64,000 nt of DNA, taken from JAHJUB01 sp041653615 [NCBI: Candidatus Ratteibacteria bacterium]. GTDB taxonomy: Bacteria; Ratteibacteria; UBA8468; MWAK01. Positions 8,584 to 16,186 of the stretch are shown piece by piece. The stretch lies in NCBI GenBank assembly GCA_041653615.1, contig JBAZEZ010000004.1, forward strand, positions 1 to 64,000, read 5' to 3'. The notes under the pieces were generated by a model. The model made no database searches, had not been told where the DNA came from, and saw only the letters and a list, made by a program, of their open reading frames with translations. The first letter of the stretch is position 1. Each line of letters opens with the position of its first letter. Position numbers and translations under genes: made by a program.

Positions 8584-10442
8584 TCTTCTCCTTTCTCTGT
8601 TTCGGTTTCGGCCACAGAGGGTTGGTTATCGGAAATGATGTGCGGGGTTATGAAGACCATCAACTCTTTCTTCGCCAGAGTGGTCTTTTCATTCTGGAAT
8701 AGTTTACCCAGGGCCGGGATATCTCCCAGGAAGGGAACCTTGCTTGTACTCTTGTCCTCTTGGGTGCTTATCAAGCCTCCGATAACGATAGTTTCTCCAT
8801 TCCTGACCATTATCTGGGTCTCGGTCTTTCTGGTGGATAAGACGGGTATGTCATTGAATTGACCCCGATATTCAAGAACGGTACTGATCTCCGGTTTGAC
8901 CTTCATTGTTATGTAGAGGTCTTCGTTTATGTATGGAGTTACGGTGAGTACGATACCGACATCTTTTTCCGTATACCCGGTAATCTCCATAAGTCCTGTC
9001 TGCGCCAGCCTTTCGTAGGTAGCGATGGGAATGGTTTCTCCCACGGTTATCCTTGCCTCCTGCCCATCCAGAACGGCAACTCTGGGGTTGGAAAGGATGT
9101 TGGTGGTGCCCTGAGTTTGTAAGGCTCTCAAGACCGCGGTAAGGTTGGTGAAGGAAATCGTTCCGAATTTATAGACTGAAGCGGCTGGAGTTGGAAATGA
9201 ACTTTCGGAAAAAGGAAAAGTAGTGGGTTTGCTTGCGCCGCCGGCTGAAATTATTACATTCCAGTCTATGCCGAATTCCTGGTTTTTGTTTAGCACGATT
9301 TCCACAATCTTGGCTTCTATCAAAACTTCTTTGCTCTTTCTGTCCCAGGACTGGACAAGTTTTTCAACTTCTTCTATCTTCTTGGGAATGGCGGTTACGG
9401 AAATTGTTTTTGTTCTTAGGTCAATGATTAGGGTGCCTTCTTCCTTGGGAAGGAACTGCTCCAGTTGGGTCTTTATCTTTTCCGGGTCCGCGTAGTTTAA
9501 CTGGAATATTTTCGTGGTAAGTTTTTCATCTATCTGTTTGATCGCGGTTGCTATCTTTTCCATGTTTGAAGGGGTGTCGGTTACAAGGAGCTGCCGGGCC
9601 CTTTTGTCCACCTGAACGCCTCCGCCTTTGGATACCATCTCTTTCAGGATGGGCTGAAAGTCTTCCGGTTTGGCATAGTGAAGGGGGAAGATTTTGGTAA
9701 CCATCTTTTCGTCCAGCGTCTTGACCAGTTCTTCTATCGCCTTGATGTTTTCCGGAGTATTGGTTACGATAATCTGATTGTTACTCTTGTCAATTTCAAT
9801 GACGCCGCTCTTGGAAGGAAAGAGGCTGTCCAGTTCTTTTTTGACCTGTTCCGGGTCAGCATATCTGAGAGGAAATATCCTGGCGACTTTTCCTTTGTCA
9901 ATCTCTTTGATTATATTCTCCATCCTCTGGATATTTTCCTGGGTGTCGATGATGGTTAAAGTATTCGTCCTTTCGTCAGCCAGAATCTCTCCCTTCTGGG
10001 AGGACAGTGGTTTCAATAAATTCTTTATGCCGGTGGCGTCGGCGTGAGAAAGGGAAATTGTCTTCTTTTCTTTTCCGTGAATGATCTCGTATTCTTCCCT
10101 GGTCATTACTTTAATTGTTTTACCCTCTTTCTGGTACTTGATGTTATAGACCTCGGAAATTATCTGAAGGACTCTTTCCGCTTTTATGTTCTTCAGCAGG
10201 GCATTGACTTTTACCTCCGATACCTTTGGACTGGCGATGATAGTCCAGCCCATCTTGTCGGAGAGAATTTGCAACAGTTCCCCCATCTCCATGTTTTTGA
10301 TGTCCAGGACTTCAAAAGAGTCTGCCGGCAGGGTGCTCTTTAAGATATTTTTCTGTATGGTTAGTTGCAGGGGAGGTTCCTGGCCGTGAAGGATGCAGCA
10401 CAATCCAAGAAAAACCAAAGTAATTGCCGTTATTCTCTTCAT
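8580..10442 (-). CDS. gspD: Secretin (GspD/PilQ family outer-membrane channel)
   Basis: A 620-residue protein with a signal peptide (cleavage near residue 20), an N0-like domain at about 42-100 (ELLQILSDKMGWTIIASPKV), and four consecutive secretin N1-type repeats at about 125-185, 188-248, 249-310 and 311-372, each built on the pattern FPL.YA.PE....L. The secretin barrel domain runs from about 376 to 605 and contains VLDGQEARITVGETIPI and the closing segment PFLGDIPALGKLFQ. No AMIN domain is present, so it is closer to GspD than to classical PilQ. It forms the multimeric gate in the outer membrane. It lies 9 bases after the GspC/PilP-like gene. Confidence 0.92.
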   Translation of the reverse strand: MKRITAITLVFLGLCCILHGQEPPLQLTIQKNILKSTLPADSFEVLDIKNMEMGELLQILSDKMGWTIIASPKVSEVKVNALLKNIKAERVLQIISEVYNIKYQKEGKTIKVMTREEYEIIHGKEKKTISLSHADATGIKNLLKPLSSQKGEILADERTNTLTIIDTQENIQRMENIIKEIDKGKVARIFPLRYADPEQVKKELDSLFPSKSGVIEIDKSNNQIIVTNTPENIKAIEELVKTLDEKMVTKIFPLHYAKPEDFQPILKEMVSKGGGVQVDKRARQLLVTDTPSNMEKIATAIKQIDEKLTTKIFQLNYADPEKIKTQLEQFLPKEEGTLIIDLRTKTISVTAIPKKIEEVEKLVQSWDRKSKEVLIEAKIVEIVLNKNQEFGIDWNVIISAGGASKPTTFPFSESSFPTPAASVYKFGTISFTNLTAVLRALQTQGTTNILSNPRVAVLDGQEARITVGETIPIATYERLAQTGLMEITGYTEKDVGIVLTVTPYINEDLYITMKVKPEISTVLEYRGQFNDIPVLSTRKTETQIMVRNGETIVIGGLISTQEDKSTSKVPFLGDIPALGKLFQNEKTTLAKKELMVFITPHIISDNQPSVAETETEKGEE

Positions 10443-10451
10443 CTTTTGCTC

Positions 10452-11039
10452 CTATAAGTTCAGTTCTATCTTTGCGCCGCCGAAACTCAATATCACTTTC
10501 CTTTTTGAAATTTCCTCAACCATCAGTTCTTCGACGTAACTTCCTTTTGAGCAGGAATAGGTTTTGCCGGTGGCGGTATTCCTGATTATTGCCCGCGGGC
10601 CACGGTTATCTATGAATACCGAAAGGAGGGCTAGGTTTTCAGATACCTTCCTTAACCCTATCTGGCCAAAGCCGGCGGTCGGGTTTTCCACGGAGGGCCG
10701 GAATAGTTGCTTATCTTTGAATAAAGATTCGTCTGCAGAAGATGAGGAGGCTTCGGGTAAAAAAGCGAAGTCCTGGGCCTGTACTTTTGCCGGAACCTCT
10801 TTCTTTACGGAAAAGAGGAAGAACGTAGCCAATTCTCCAAGAAACCAAAGGCCAAAGAGAATTATGAACAGAGACGAGTAGGTAATTACCGGGTCTTTTT
10901 TTGGGGATGAAAAACGTTTTCTCCCGATTTTTGTATGAACCCGGCCATTAGGTTTAAGTTCAGACTTTTTTTGTTGCGTTGTTTTGGGTTCCTGAGAAAC
11001 GTTTTCGGGTTTTCTGGCTTTCTTTAATCTTATCTTCAT
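10452..11039 (-). CDS. GspC/PilP-like inner-membrane connector protein
   Basis: A 195-residue protein with a long basic cytoplasmic N-terminus (residues 1-50), one transmembrane helix (about 53-76) and a C-terminal homology-region domain (about 125-194) with the pattern LLSVFIDNRGPRAIIRNT followed by two further strands. This fold is shared by GspC of type II secretion and PilP of type IV pili and contacts the N0 domain of the secretin, whose gene follows immediately. There is no lipobox, so it is more GspC-like than PilP-like. Start has a purine-rich upstream stretch (AGGAAA). Confidence 0.75.
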   Translation of the reverse strand: MKIRLKKARKPENVSQEPKTTQQKKSELKPNGRVHTKIGRKRFSSPKKDPVITYSSLFIILFGLWFLGELATFFLFSVKKEVPAKVQAQDFAFLPEASSSSADESLFKDKQLFRPSVENPTAGFGQIGLRKVSENLALLSVFIDNRGPRAIIRNTATGKTYSCSKGSYVEELMVEEISKRKVILSFGGAKIELNL

Positions 11040-11048
11040 TTTCCTGGT

Positions 11049-11576
11049 TTACTTCACCAAAATCCGGCTGATCAAGAAAGAGGATTTCACGATATTCTGT
11101 TCCCTGGTTGCCTGAATCTGAAGCCTTTCTATGTTGAACAGAAGCGTGGAATTCTCTACGGCGGAAATGAAACTGCCCATTGTCGCCATCTCGCCGATGG
11201 CTTCTATTCTGGTGCTGTATTTTTTGCAGAAACCTTTGTCTTCAACCGGGAGGGGCTCAATGGTGGTGATGTCCAGACCGATTGACTTGGAGGAGGATTC
11301 AAGTTCAGTCAAAACAGTGGCTATCTCCTGTTCATCAGACCCCTGAAGCGAGATCTGATTTTTATTGTCTTCGTAAATCTTGTCCACCGAGTCTTTCATC
11401 TCAAGGGCCCTTCTCAGCTTCTGGAGTTCCAGATAGTTTTTGTTTGTTTCTTTCCCCAGGAGTTTCCAGTAACCGGTCAGGGGACCGATGACAAAGTTGT
11501 AGAGGAGGGCGGCTCCGATTACAGCCGCGGTAGCGATAGAAGTTCTCTTCTCCCGGCCGGAAAGGTGTAGGTTCAT
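11049..11576 (-). CDS. PilO/GspM-like assembly protein
   Basis: A protein of 175 residues from the ATG at 11576, which sits just after the stop of the preceding gene (TAATAATG). A longer TTG start at 11612 would overlap that gene and add unlikely residues. It has a short cytoplasmic tail, a transmembrane helix (residues about 12-32), a coiled-coil stretch (about 40-95) and a ferredoxin-like C-terminal part, the plan of PilO and GspM. These form the inner-membrane platform with PilN/GspL. Position between the PilM-PilN fusion and the GspC/PilP-like gene matches the order of pilMNOPQ operons. Confidence 0.7.
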   Translation of the reverse strand: MNLHLSGREKRTSIATAAVIGAALLYNFVIGPLTGYWKLLGKETNKNYLELQKLRRALEMKDSVDKIYEDNKNQISLQGSDEQEIATVLTELESSSKSIGLDITTIEPLPVEDKGFCKKYSTRIEAIGEMATMGSFISAVENSTLLFNIERLQIQATREQNIVKSSFLISRILVK

Positions 11577-11578
11577 TA

Positions 11579-13036
11579 TTATTCTACTTTTTGAGGTGGA
11601 CTGAAGTTGCAATATAATTCAAAGTTAACTGTTTCCGCATCGGCGATCTTCTTCTTGCTGGCGTATCTTAGTTTGACGTTATTGAAAGAAGGGGATTCTT
11701 CCAGGGTGGTGATGTAGGAAAACACCTGGGATAATTCTCCGGCCTGGCCGGAAAGAATACCGCCCTTATCCGTCTCAAGGGAAAAGGAATTGAGGGTAAT
11801 TGTGTCCGGAGTAATACGATAAAGTTCGGATAGAATCGCCAGGCTTGAAATGCCGGGATTCCGCTCTTTCTTAATGAATTCCAGTTTCTTGTATTTGTCC
11901 TGTACTACAGAGGCGACCGGCTTTATTTCCCGCATCTCTTTGTTTATCTTGGAAAGATAGAATATTCTTTTATAGAATTCTGTTGAGACGGCGAGCGTCA
12001 GGAGTAAAAGGGCGATGGCGGCAAGCGAAGCCTTGGTCAATAATACTTTCTTCTTTAAACCGACCCTTCTTTTCTCCCGCAAAGAATGCGGCAGGAAATT
12101 AATGAGAGATTGAGGGGTGGTTTCTACTTCACCAAGAGCAAGCCCCAGCGGCCTTATTAACGAATAGTCAGTGAGGAGAGAATCTTTTTCCAGGATGGAT
12201 TTACCAAGGGAGATGTTGAGGAAAGGCTCGGCCAACTGAACGGGCAAAGAGAGTTCTTTCTCCAAAGAAGGAACCATTTCAGGTAAATTGTTTCTTTCCC
12301 CGCTCAAAAGAACCTGGTCTGCTTTTTTGCCTGTCTCTTTTTCAAAGCTGGCGAGGGTTCGGTTGGTCTCCAGGGCTATGTCTGATAAAAGCGCTTCTTC
12401 CTTTGTGGCCACCCCACGACTGAAGAGCATCTTGCCGTTATGAACGACTGCCATATCCAGACTGTCGGAATCTATGTTTAGAACGAGGGTTGTTTTTGAA
12501 TCAAACTTTTCTCTGCAAGAGACGAAGAACCAATTGGCCAAAGCCGCGGAACTCAATTGGACGATATCCGGTTCCAGGTCCGGTATCTGTAAAAAGGATA
12601 AATGTTTCTTGATTACTTCCTGGGTCCCAATGAGAACCATCACTTTGGAATATCCTTCTTTTTCTTCACCGATGATTAAGGAGTTAAAAACAATCTCTTC
12701 TTTGGAATGGGGAACCAGGGATTGTATCTGGTACTTAACCATCTCCTGGATTTCGTTTGGATCTGAAGACGGCAGAATAAGATATTTCTGGGTGATAAGA
12801 TGGCGGGGGATGGAAAGAACGAGTGTTTTGATTCTTATCTGGTTGACTTCAAGTATAGAAGACAATTCAGACAGCTTTTCTTTTTCGGCGAGGGGGATTT
12901 GAATAAACTTGCATAACTCAATATGTTTCGCCCTTCTTTTTAGCTGGATAAGCCTGAGAGCGCCTTTGCTTGTGTCGAGAGCGGTAATTTCTCCGTGGGA
13001 AAGGACACTGAATAATTTCTTTGGTTTTTTAAACAT
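11579..13036 (-). CDS. PilM-PilN fusion / GspL-like protein
   Basis: A 485-residue protein. Residues about 14-300 look like PilM or the cytoplasmic part of GspL, an actin-like ATP-binding fold (TALDTSKGALRLIQLKRRAK near the start; VLNIDSDSLDMAVVHNGKML near residue 188; a VLLSGERNNLPEM segment near 243). A transmembrane helix follows at about 337-356 and then a PilN-like periplasmic region with coiled coil and small ferredoxin-like fold. It is therefore either a fused PilM-PilN or a GspL. It is the first gene of the seven-gene operon and probably recruits the (absent from window) secretion ATPase. Confidence 0.75.
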   Translation of the reverse strand: MFKKPKKLFSVLSHGEITALDTSKGALRLIQLKRRAKHIELCKFIQIPLAEKEKLSELSSILEVNQIRIKTLVLSIPRHLITQKYLILPSSDPNEIQEMVKYQIQSLVPHSKEEIVFNSLIIGEEKEGYSKVMVLIGTQEVIKKHLSFLQIPDLEPDIVQLSSAALANWFFVSCREKFDSKTTLVLNIDSDSLDMAVVHNGKMLFSRGVATKEEALLSDIALETNRTLASFEKETGKKADQVLLSGERNNLPEMVPSLEKELSLPVQLAEPFLNISLGKSILEKDSLLTDYSLIRPLGLALGEVETTPQSLINFLPHSLREKRRVGLKKKVLLTKASLAAIALLLLTLAVSTEFYKRIFYLSKINKEMREIKPVASVVQDKYKKLEFIKKERNPGISSLAILSELYRITPDTITLNSFSLETDKGGILSGQAGELSQVFSYITTLEESPSFNNVKLRYASKKKIADAETVNFELYCNFSPPQKVE

Positions 13037-13352
13037 GGATTAGAAAATAAAAAACCTTCCCTTCCTGTCTGGGCGGAAACGAAAGTTAATATACTACTTT
13101 GTTAACCCATATGTCAACGATTCGAAAAAGTGAAGATGTTTCCACTAAAGCCAAACAATTGCGACTGGGTGGTTGGGCGGGTAGGCCGGCCTGAAAAACA
13201 TACCGCATTAGGACGGGGATAATGTTGCCGGATGGTATCGGACTATCAATTGACCCATGAAATCGCCTGGGCATGGCATTGCGCGCCTCAGGATGTGGGT
13301 ATTTGCCGTCGTGGTGCCTTCCAATTACGTTCAGAGGAATTGCAGGTCACCT

Positions 13353-13366
13353 GTGGGACGTCCCAC
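13353..13366. repeat. 14-bp perfect palindrome
   Basis: GTGGGACGTCCCAC reads the same on both strands. It lies within the gene-poor stretch and could be a protein binding site or the core of a mobile-element end. No further symmetry flanks it. Confidence 0.35.
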
Positions 13367-13931
13367 GCATTTACCCGGTTATGACTAAATATTGGTTTGG
13401 ATACCCATCGTTTTATTGATTGTTCGGTAAACTAGGCATCTACCGTCAAGGTTATAAATGGAACAGACAATCTGGTCCGCTATATCACAATCGAAAATGT
13501 TTACAGTGCCGGTAAAAATTATATATAAACACGCAAACAGGAATGCGAGCAAGATGAACAATACAGGAAACAAATTGTCCGGCGGTGGTGAGGTTTATAC
13601 CTGCTTCCCTTTTATCAATAAGCCAGGAGTGTTGCGCCGGATGATCAAACAATGCACCGTAGGGGCCCCGTTCTTTGGCAACTTTCTCGGCCTACGGAGG
13701 GAAGACCAACTGGTTTCCTTATCGTGCTTCTGTCTGGAGTACGAGGGTAAGCAATCCCGGAAGATCGCAGCATCAACGAGCGAACAGACAGGTCTTTTGA
13801 ACTACTGTATATATTCAAGTATCTTGTCTTACTGAAGATAAAAGAATATAACAGCCTTTAAAAGACTCCTTTGAGGGGCGTAGATTATTAACTTCCCTCA
13901 AAGAAAGTTGCATATTGTTTTCAAGCAATTC

Positions 13932-13996
13932 AAGCGGTGGAAGGGTAGATGCGGGACCATTCGAGAAAGTGGCCTACTCTTCTACCGCTTCTTTTT
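13932..13996 (+). other. Long stem-loop followed by T-run (structured RNA or terminator-like)
   Basis: Positions 13932-13948 pair with 13974-13990 over 17 consecutive pairs, two of them G-U, around a 25-base loop; C and then five T follow (13992-13996). Because G-U pairs appear only in the plus-strand transcript sense, an RNA role on the plus strand is favoured. It could be a terminator of a lost gene, a small RNA, or the folded end of a transposable element. Confidence 0.4.
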
Positions 13997-14096
13997 GTGC
14001 CGGAGGCCCCAACCCTTACCACAAGGAATGGGTTCAATATCCCTATAATCCCGCGCCAAGATAAACCTTTTTCGTTGATTTCGTGGGATTTCTCCA

Positions 14097-14118
14097 AATT
14101 GTTGAACGTTCAACAATT
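14097..14118. repeat. 22-bp perfect palindrome, operator-like
   Basis: The half-site AATTGTTGAAC is followed directly by its reverse complement. Perfect symmetry over 22 bp is typical of dimeric repressor operators. No adjacent gene is clear, so its target is unknown. Confidence 0.35.
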
Positions 14119-14583
14119 ACCAGGTCTTTCCTGGTTGATCCTGAAGGTTCAACCCAAGGAGCGTCTTGACATGTTCCTTCCAACGAACCTTGGGACTCCC
14201 CTGCAGGTTTCTACAGATACCCCCAGATGTCATTACTTTTCATATGGGGGAATGTGGAAACAATGCGAAAACAGCTTTCTATATTTCAAACCCTTATGTA
14301 GTCTCATTTTTGTGGCAAAAGGGGGAATGGTGGAAGGAATGCGGCAGAGGATGTTATGATATAATTATTACGGCTGTAGGAATGATAGTTGCTCTGTCCC
14401 TGGAGAATGCCGGCTAAGACATCTATTTGAGGCGTCTCTTTTGCAAGTGTCCAAAAAGTGTCCATTCCGAAGTTAGAATTAGTCTTTCTGGGTAAGTCTG
14501 GGTAAAGATGGAATGGTGGGATGCACCGTCGGGTAACCTTAATTTCTGTTGTTCTTATTGGGTTTGCGCTTAATCATCGGTTC

Positions 14584-14628
14584 GCATTCGTAATGCTCAG
14601 GTCCGCGGTTCAAATCCGCGAGGTGGCT
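14584..14628 (+). tRNA. 3' half of a tRNA-Thr(CGT) gene, 5' half missing
   Basis: GCATTCGTAATGC gives the anticodon loop with CGT. The T-arm is complete: stem 14604-14608 pairs with 14616-14620 around the loop TTCAAAT. The acceptor 3' strand AGGTGGC (14621-14627) would need GCCACCT upstream, but neither that nor a D-arm (a GGTAGAGC-type motif) is present. The piece therefore cannot fold as a full tRNA. Such 3' fragments are left where elements integrate into tRNA genes, so this is a likely attachment-site copy. Confidence 0.55.
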
Positions 14629-14658
14629 CTTGAATAACTTCAGGATTTGAACCCCAAA

Positions 14659-14694
14659 GGGTGCGGGAAAAGTTATTTTCCCGCACCCTTTTTT
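14659..14694 (+). terminator. Strong intrinsic terminator
   Basis: GGGTGCGGGAAAA at 14659-14671 pairs perfectly (13 bp) with 14676-14688 around the loop GTTA and is followed by six T. It lies 30 bases after the partial tRNA on the same strand, as expected for a tRNA transcript. On the opposite strand the T-run is only three long, but it may also stop the gene ending at 14720. Confidence 0.85.
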
Positions 14695-14719
14695 CATGCT
14701 ATCCGCTTTTACTGAGGTA

Positions 14720-15142
14720 TTATTTTGTCTTAAACCAAAGGAAATAAAAGACTGACGGATTTCCGTCTGTATCTCTGAAACCTTGGAATTTCTCCGGGTT
14801 TAACCAAATCACGTATGTCTTGTTAGGTTCAAGCTTAACGTCCACAACGCAAGTTTTCTTGTCTTCAAGATATTTCGGTTTCCCGTTAATTTTCGGAAAT
14901 GTTTCATTTGAGATTTGAGACCAAGACCAGCCGCCGTCCATCATCTCTTTGCAGAACATTACTTTAATCTGGGTTGTGGTTGCAGCGTCAACGTTCATAT
15001 CACCGCATTCCGGAACAGTTTTGATGACTGTCGGAGGCAGGGATTTCACCGAAGGTGCGTCGCCCCAGGCAAACCCCCTGGCAAACAATACCGTACACGC
15101 CAATACTAACAGCACTACCATACCTACCGCAAATTTTTTCAT
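14720..15142 (-). CDS. Secreted protein with Big_5 Ig-like domain
   Basis: A 140-residue protein starting at the ATG at 15142, which has an ideal ribosome site (GGGGAGG, 7 bases upstream); a longer reading to 15208 lacks one. Residues 1-27 form a signal peptide (MKKFAVGMVVLLVLACTVLF, then GFAWGDA). The remainder is one bacterial Ig-like domain of the SbsA/Big_5 kind, starting PPTVIKTVPECGDMNVD and ending in VFYFLWFKTK. The family is found on secreted and surface-layer proteins. It is related in type to the broken gene at 131-334. Function unknown. Confidence 0.75.
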   Translation of the reverse strand: MKKFAVGMVVLLVLACTVLFARGFAWGDAPSVKSLPPTVIKTVPECGDMNVDAATTTQIKVMFCKEMMDGGWSWSQISNETFPKINGKPKYLEDKKTCVVDVKLEPNKTYVIWLNPEKFQGFRDTDGNPSVFYFLWFKTK

Positions 15143-15204
15143 AATATTCCTCCCCTTGTATTTTAAATAAAGTATTGTAGAGTTTCTATGTTGATTAACG
15201 ACTA

Positions 15205-16092
15205 TCAAAAAAAGTGGTTATAACCAGGTCGGCCGGGTTTATAAAGATGGCCGGAGGCGTTAAATGTTTTGACTCCGGAAGAACGGCTGGTGACTTTGCC
15301 CATCACAAAAAATCCGGCCTCGTAAACCGCTTTTCCGTATTTTGGTTTGACGGTAAAAAGCAGTTCAAACTCCTCTCCGCTGGTCAGCGCTTCTTCCGGC
15401 CGGATGCCGGATACGCAGGGAATTTGAGAAAGAAAAATTTTACCGCCGACCTTGCTTTTTTCCGCTATCCGGGTGAAATCACTTAGAAGACCGTCGGAGA
15501 TATCAATCATGGCGGTGGCGGAAAAAAGGCGTTTAATCCGCCGTGCCTGCTGTACTTTAGGCAGAAAGGAAAGGTGAGTCTTTTTTCCTTTACCGAGTAG
15601 ACCAGAGACGCAAATCAGGTTTCCGGGTTGCGCGCCTGACCGCAGGGTCAGGTACTTTTTTTCAACAACGCCCAGGACGGTGGTTCCGATAACCAGTTTT
15701 TCGAAAGCATTGGTGTCCCCGCCCACAATTTTGACTCGATATTTCCCGGCCAATTCCGATATTCCCCGGTAAATTTCTTGGGAATAGGAAACGGTTGTTT
15801 TCGGCGGAAGGCCGACAAATACGAGGCCGTATTTTGGTATCCCGGCCATAGCCGCAATATCGGAAATACTTATTGCCATGGCTTTCCAGCCTATTTCGTA
15901 TGGGGATGCGTCTTTCTTGAAGTGCACCCCGGAAAAGAGCAGGTCGGTTGTCCAGAGGAGGTATTCGTTGCGGCGGTATTTGAGTATGGCGCAATCGTCT
16001 CCGACGCTAACCGGAATTTCTTTGTTCGGTTTAAAACTTTTGGTTAAAAGGTTTATCAAACCAAATTCGCCCAAATCTGATAGATTTTTCAT
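15205..16092 (-). CDS. thiL: Thiamine-monophosphate kinase
   Basis: A 295-residue ATP-dependent kinase that converts thiamine phosphate to thiamine diphosphate, the cofactor needed by the 2-oxoacid dehydrogenase E1 encoded at 41336-42304. Visible family features are the start LSDLGEFGLINLL, SVGDDCAIL (residues about 29-37), TTDLLFSGVHF (48-58), ISISDIAAMAG (74-84) and VGGDTNAF (about 121-128), which carry the metal and ATP binding aspartates of the AIR-synthase/ThiL fold. Length is slightly short of the usual 310-330. No ribosome site is obvious, because the upstream region is a palindromic repeat. No other thiamine gene is nearby. Confidence 0.85.
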   Translation of the reverse strand: MKNLSDLGEFGLINLLTKSFKPNKEIPVSVGDDCAILKYRRNEYLLWTTDLLFSGVHFKKDASPYEIGWKAMAISISDIAAMAGIPKYGLVFVGLPPKTTVSYSQEIYRGISELAGKYRVKIVGGDTNAFEKLVIGTTVLGVVEKKYLTLRSGAQPGNLICVSGLLGKGKKTHLSFLPKVQQARRIKRLFSATAMIDISDGLLSDFTRIAEKSKVGGKIFLSQIPCVSGIRPEEALTSGEEFELLFTVKPKYGKAVYEAGFFVMGKVTSRSSGVKTFNASGHLYKPGRPGYNHFF

Positions 16093-16098
16093 TGGCTA

Positions 16099-16176
16099 GA
16101 TTCTTCGTTCCACTCAGAATGACAACACAGGCCATTGCTCAAAATGATAACGAAGGCTATTACTCAGGGTGACACC
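16099..16176. repeat. Degenerate palindromic repeat (CATTCTGAG/CTCAGAATG family)
   Basis: Three related pieces follow one another: GATTCTTCG...CTCAGAATGACA, GCCATTGCTCAAAATGATAA and GCTATTACTCAGGGTGACAC. They match half copies of the repeat seen at 22985-23117, 43568-43639, 48121-48149 and 59077-59148. It fills the gap between argG and thiL. Confidence 0.6.
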
Positions 16177-16186
16177 GATTGTGTCC

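Larger units (their letters stand above)
13037..14583. other. Gene-poor stretch, probable remnant of a mobile element
   Basis: About 1.55 kb without a convincing gene. Open frames at 13458-13835 (+) and 13949-14359 (+) have no recognisable domains, poor ribosome sites and odd residue use, and I do not call them. The stretch holds a 14-bp palindrome at 13353-13366, a long hairpin at 13932-13996, a 22-bp palindrome at 14097-14118, and repeated GTGTCCA motifs at 14447-14463 of the type seen near insertion-sequence ends. It ends at a partial tRNA gene. Together this suggests a decayed or excised integrated element. Confidence 0.45.

Noticed and set aside
13458-13835. 125-residue plus-strand open frame
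   Set aside because: No family resemblance, unusual residue mix and no ribosome site; could be a decayed gene but not supportable.
13949-14359. 136-residue plus-strand open frame in the gene-poor stretch
   Set aside because: No ribosome site, no recognisable domain, starts inside a long hairpin loop and spans a 22-bp palindrome; more likely a chance frame.
14534-14628. Complete but degenerate tRNA using ACCTTA near 14536 as 5' end
   Set aside because: Acceptor and D-arm pairing fail and the length would be about 95 bases; only the 3' half is tRNA-like.
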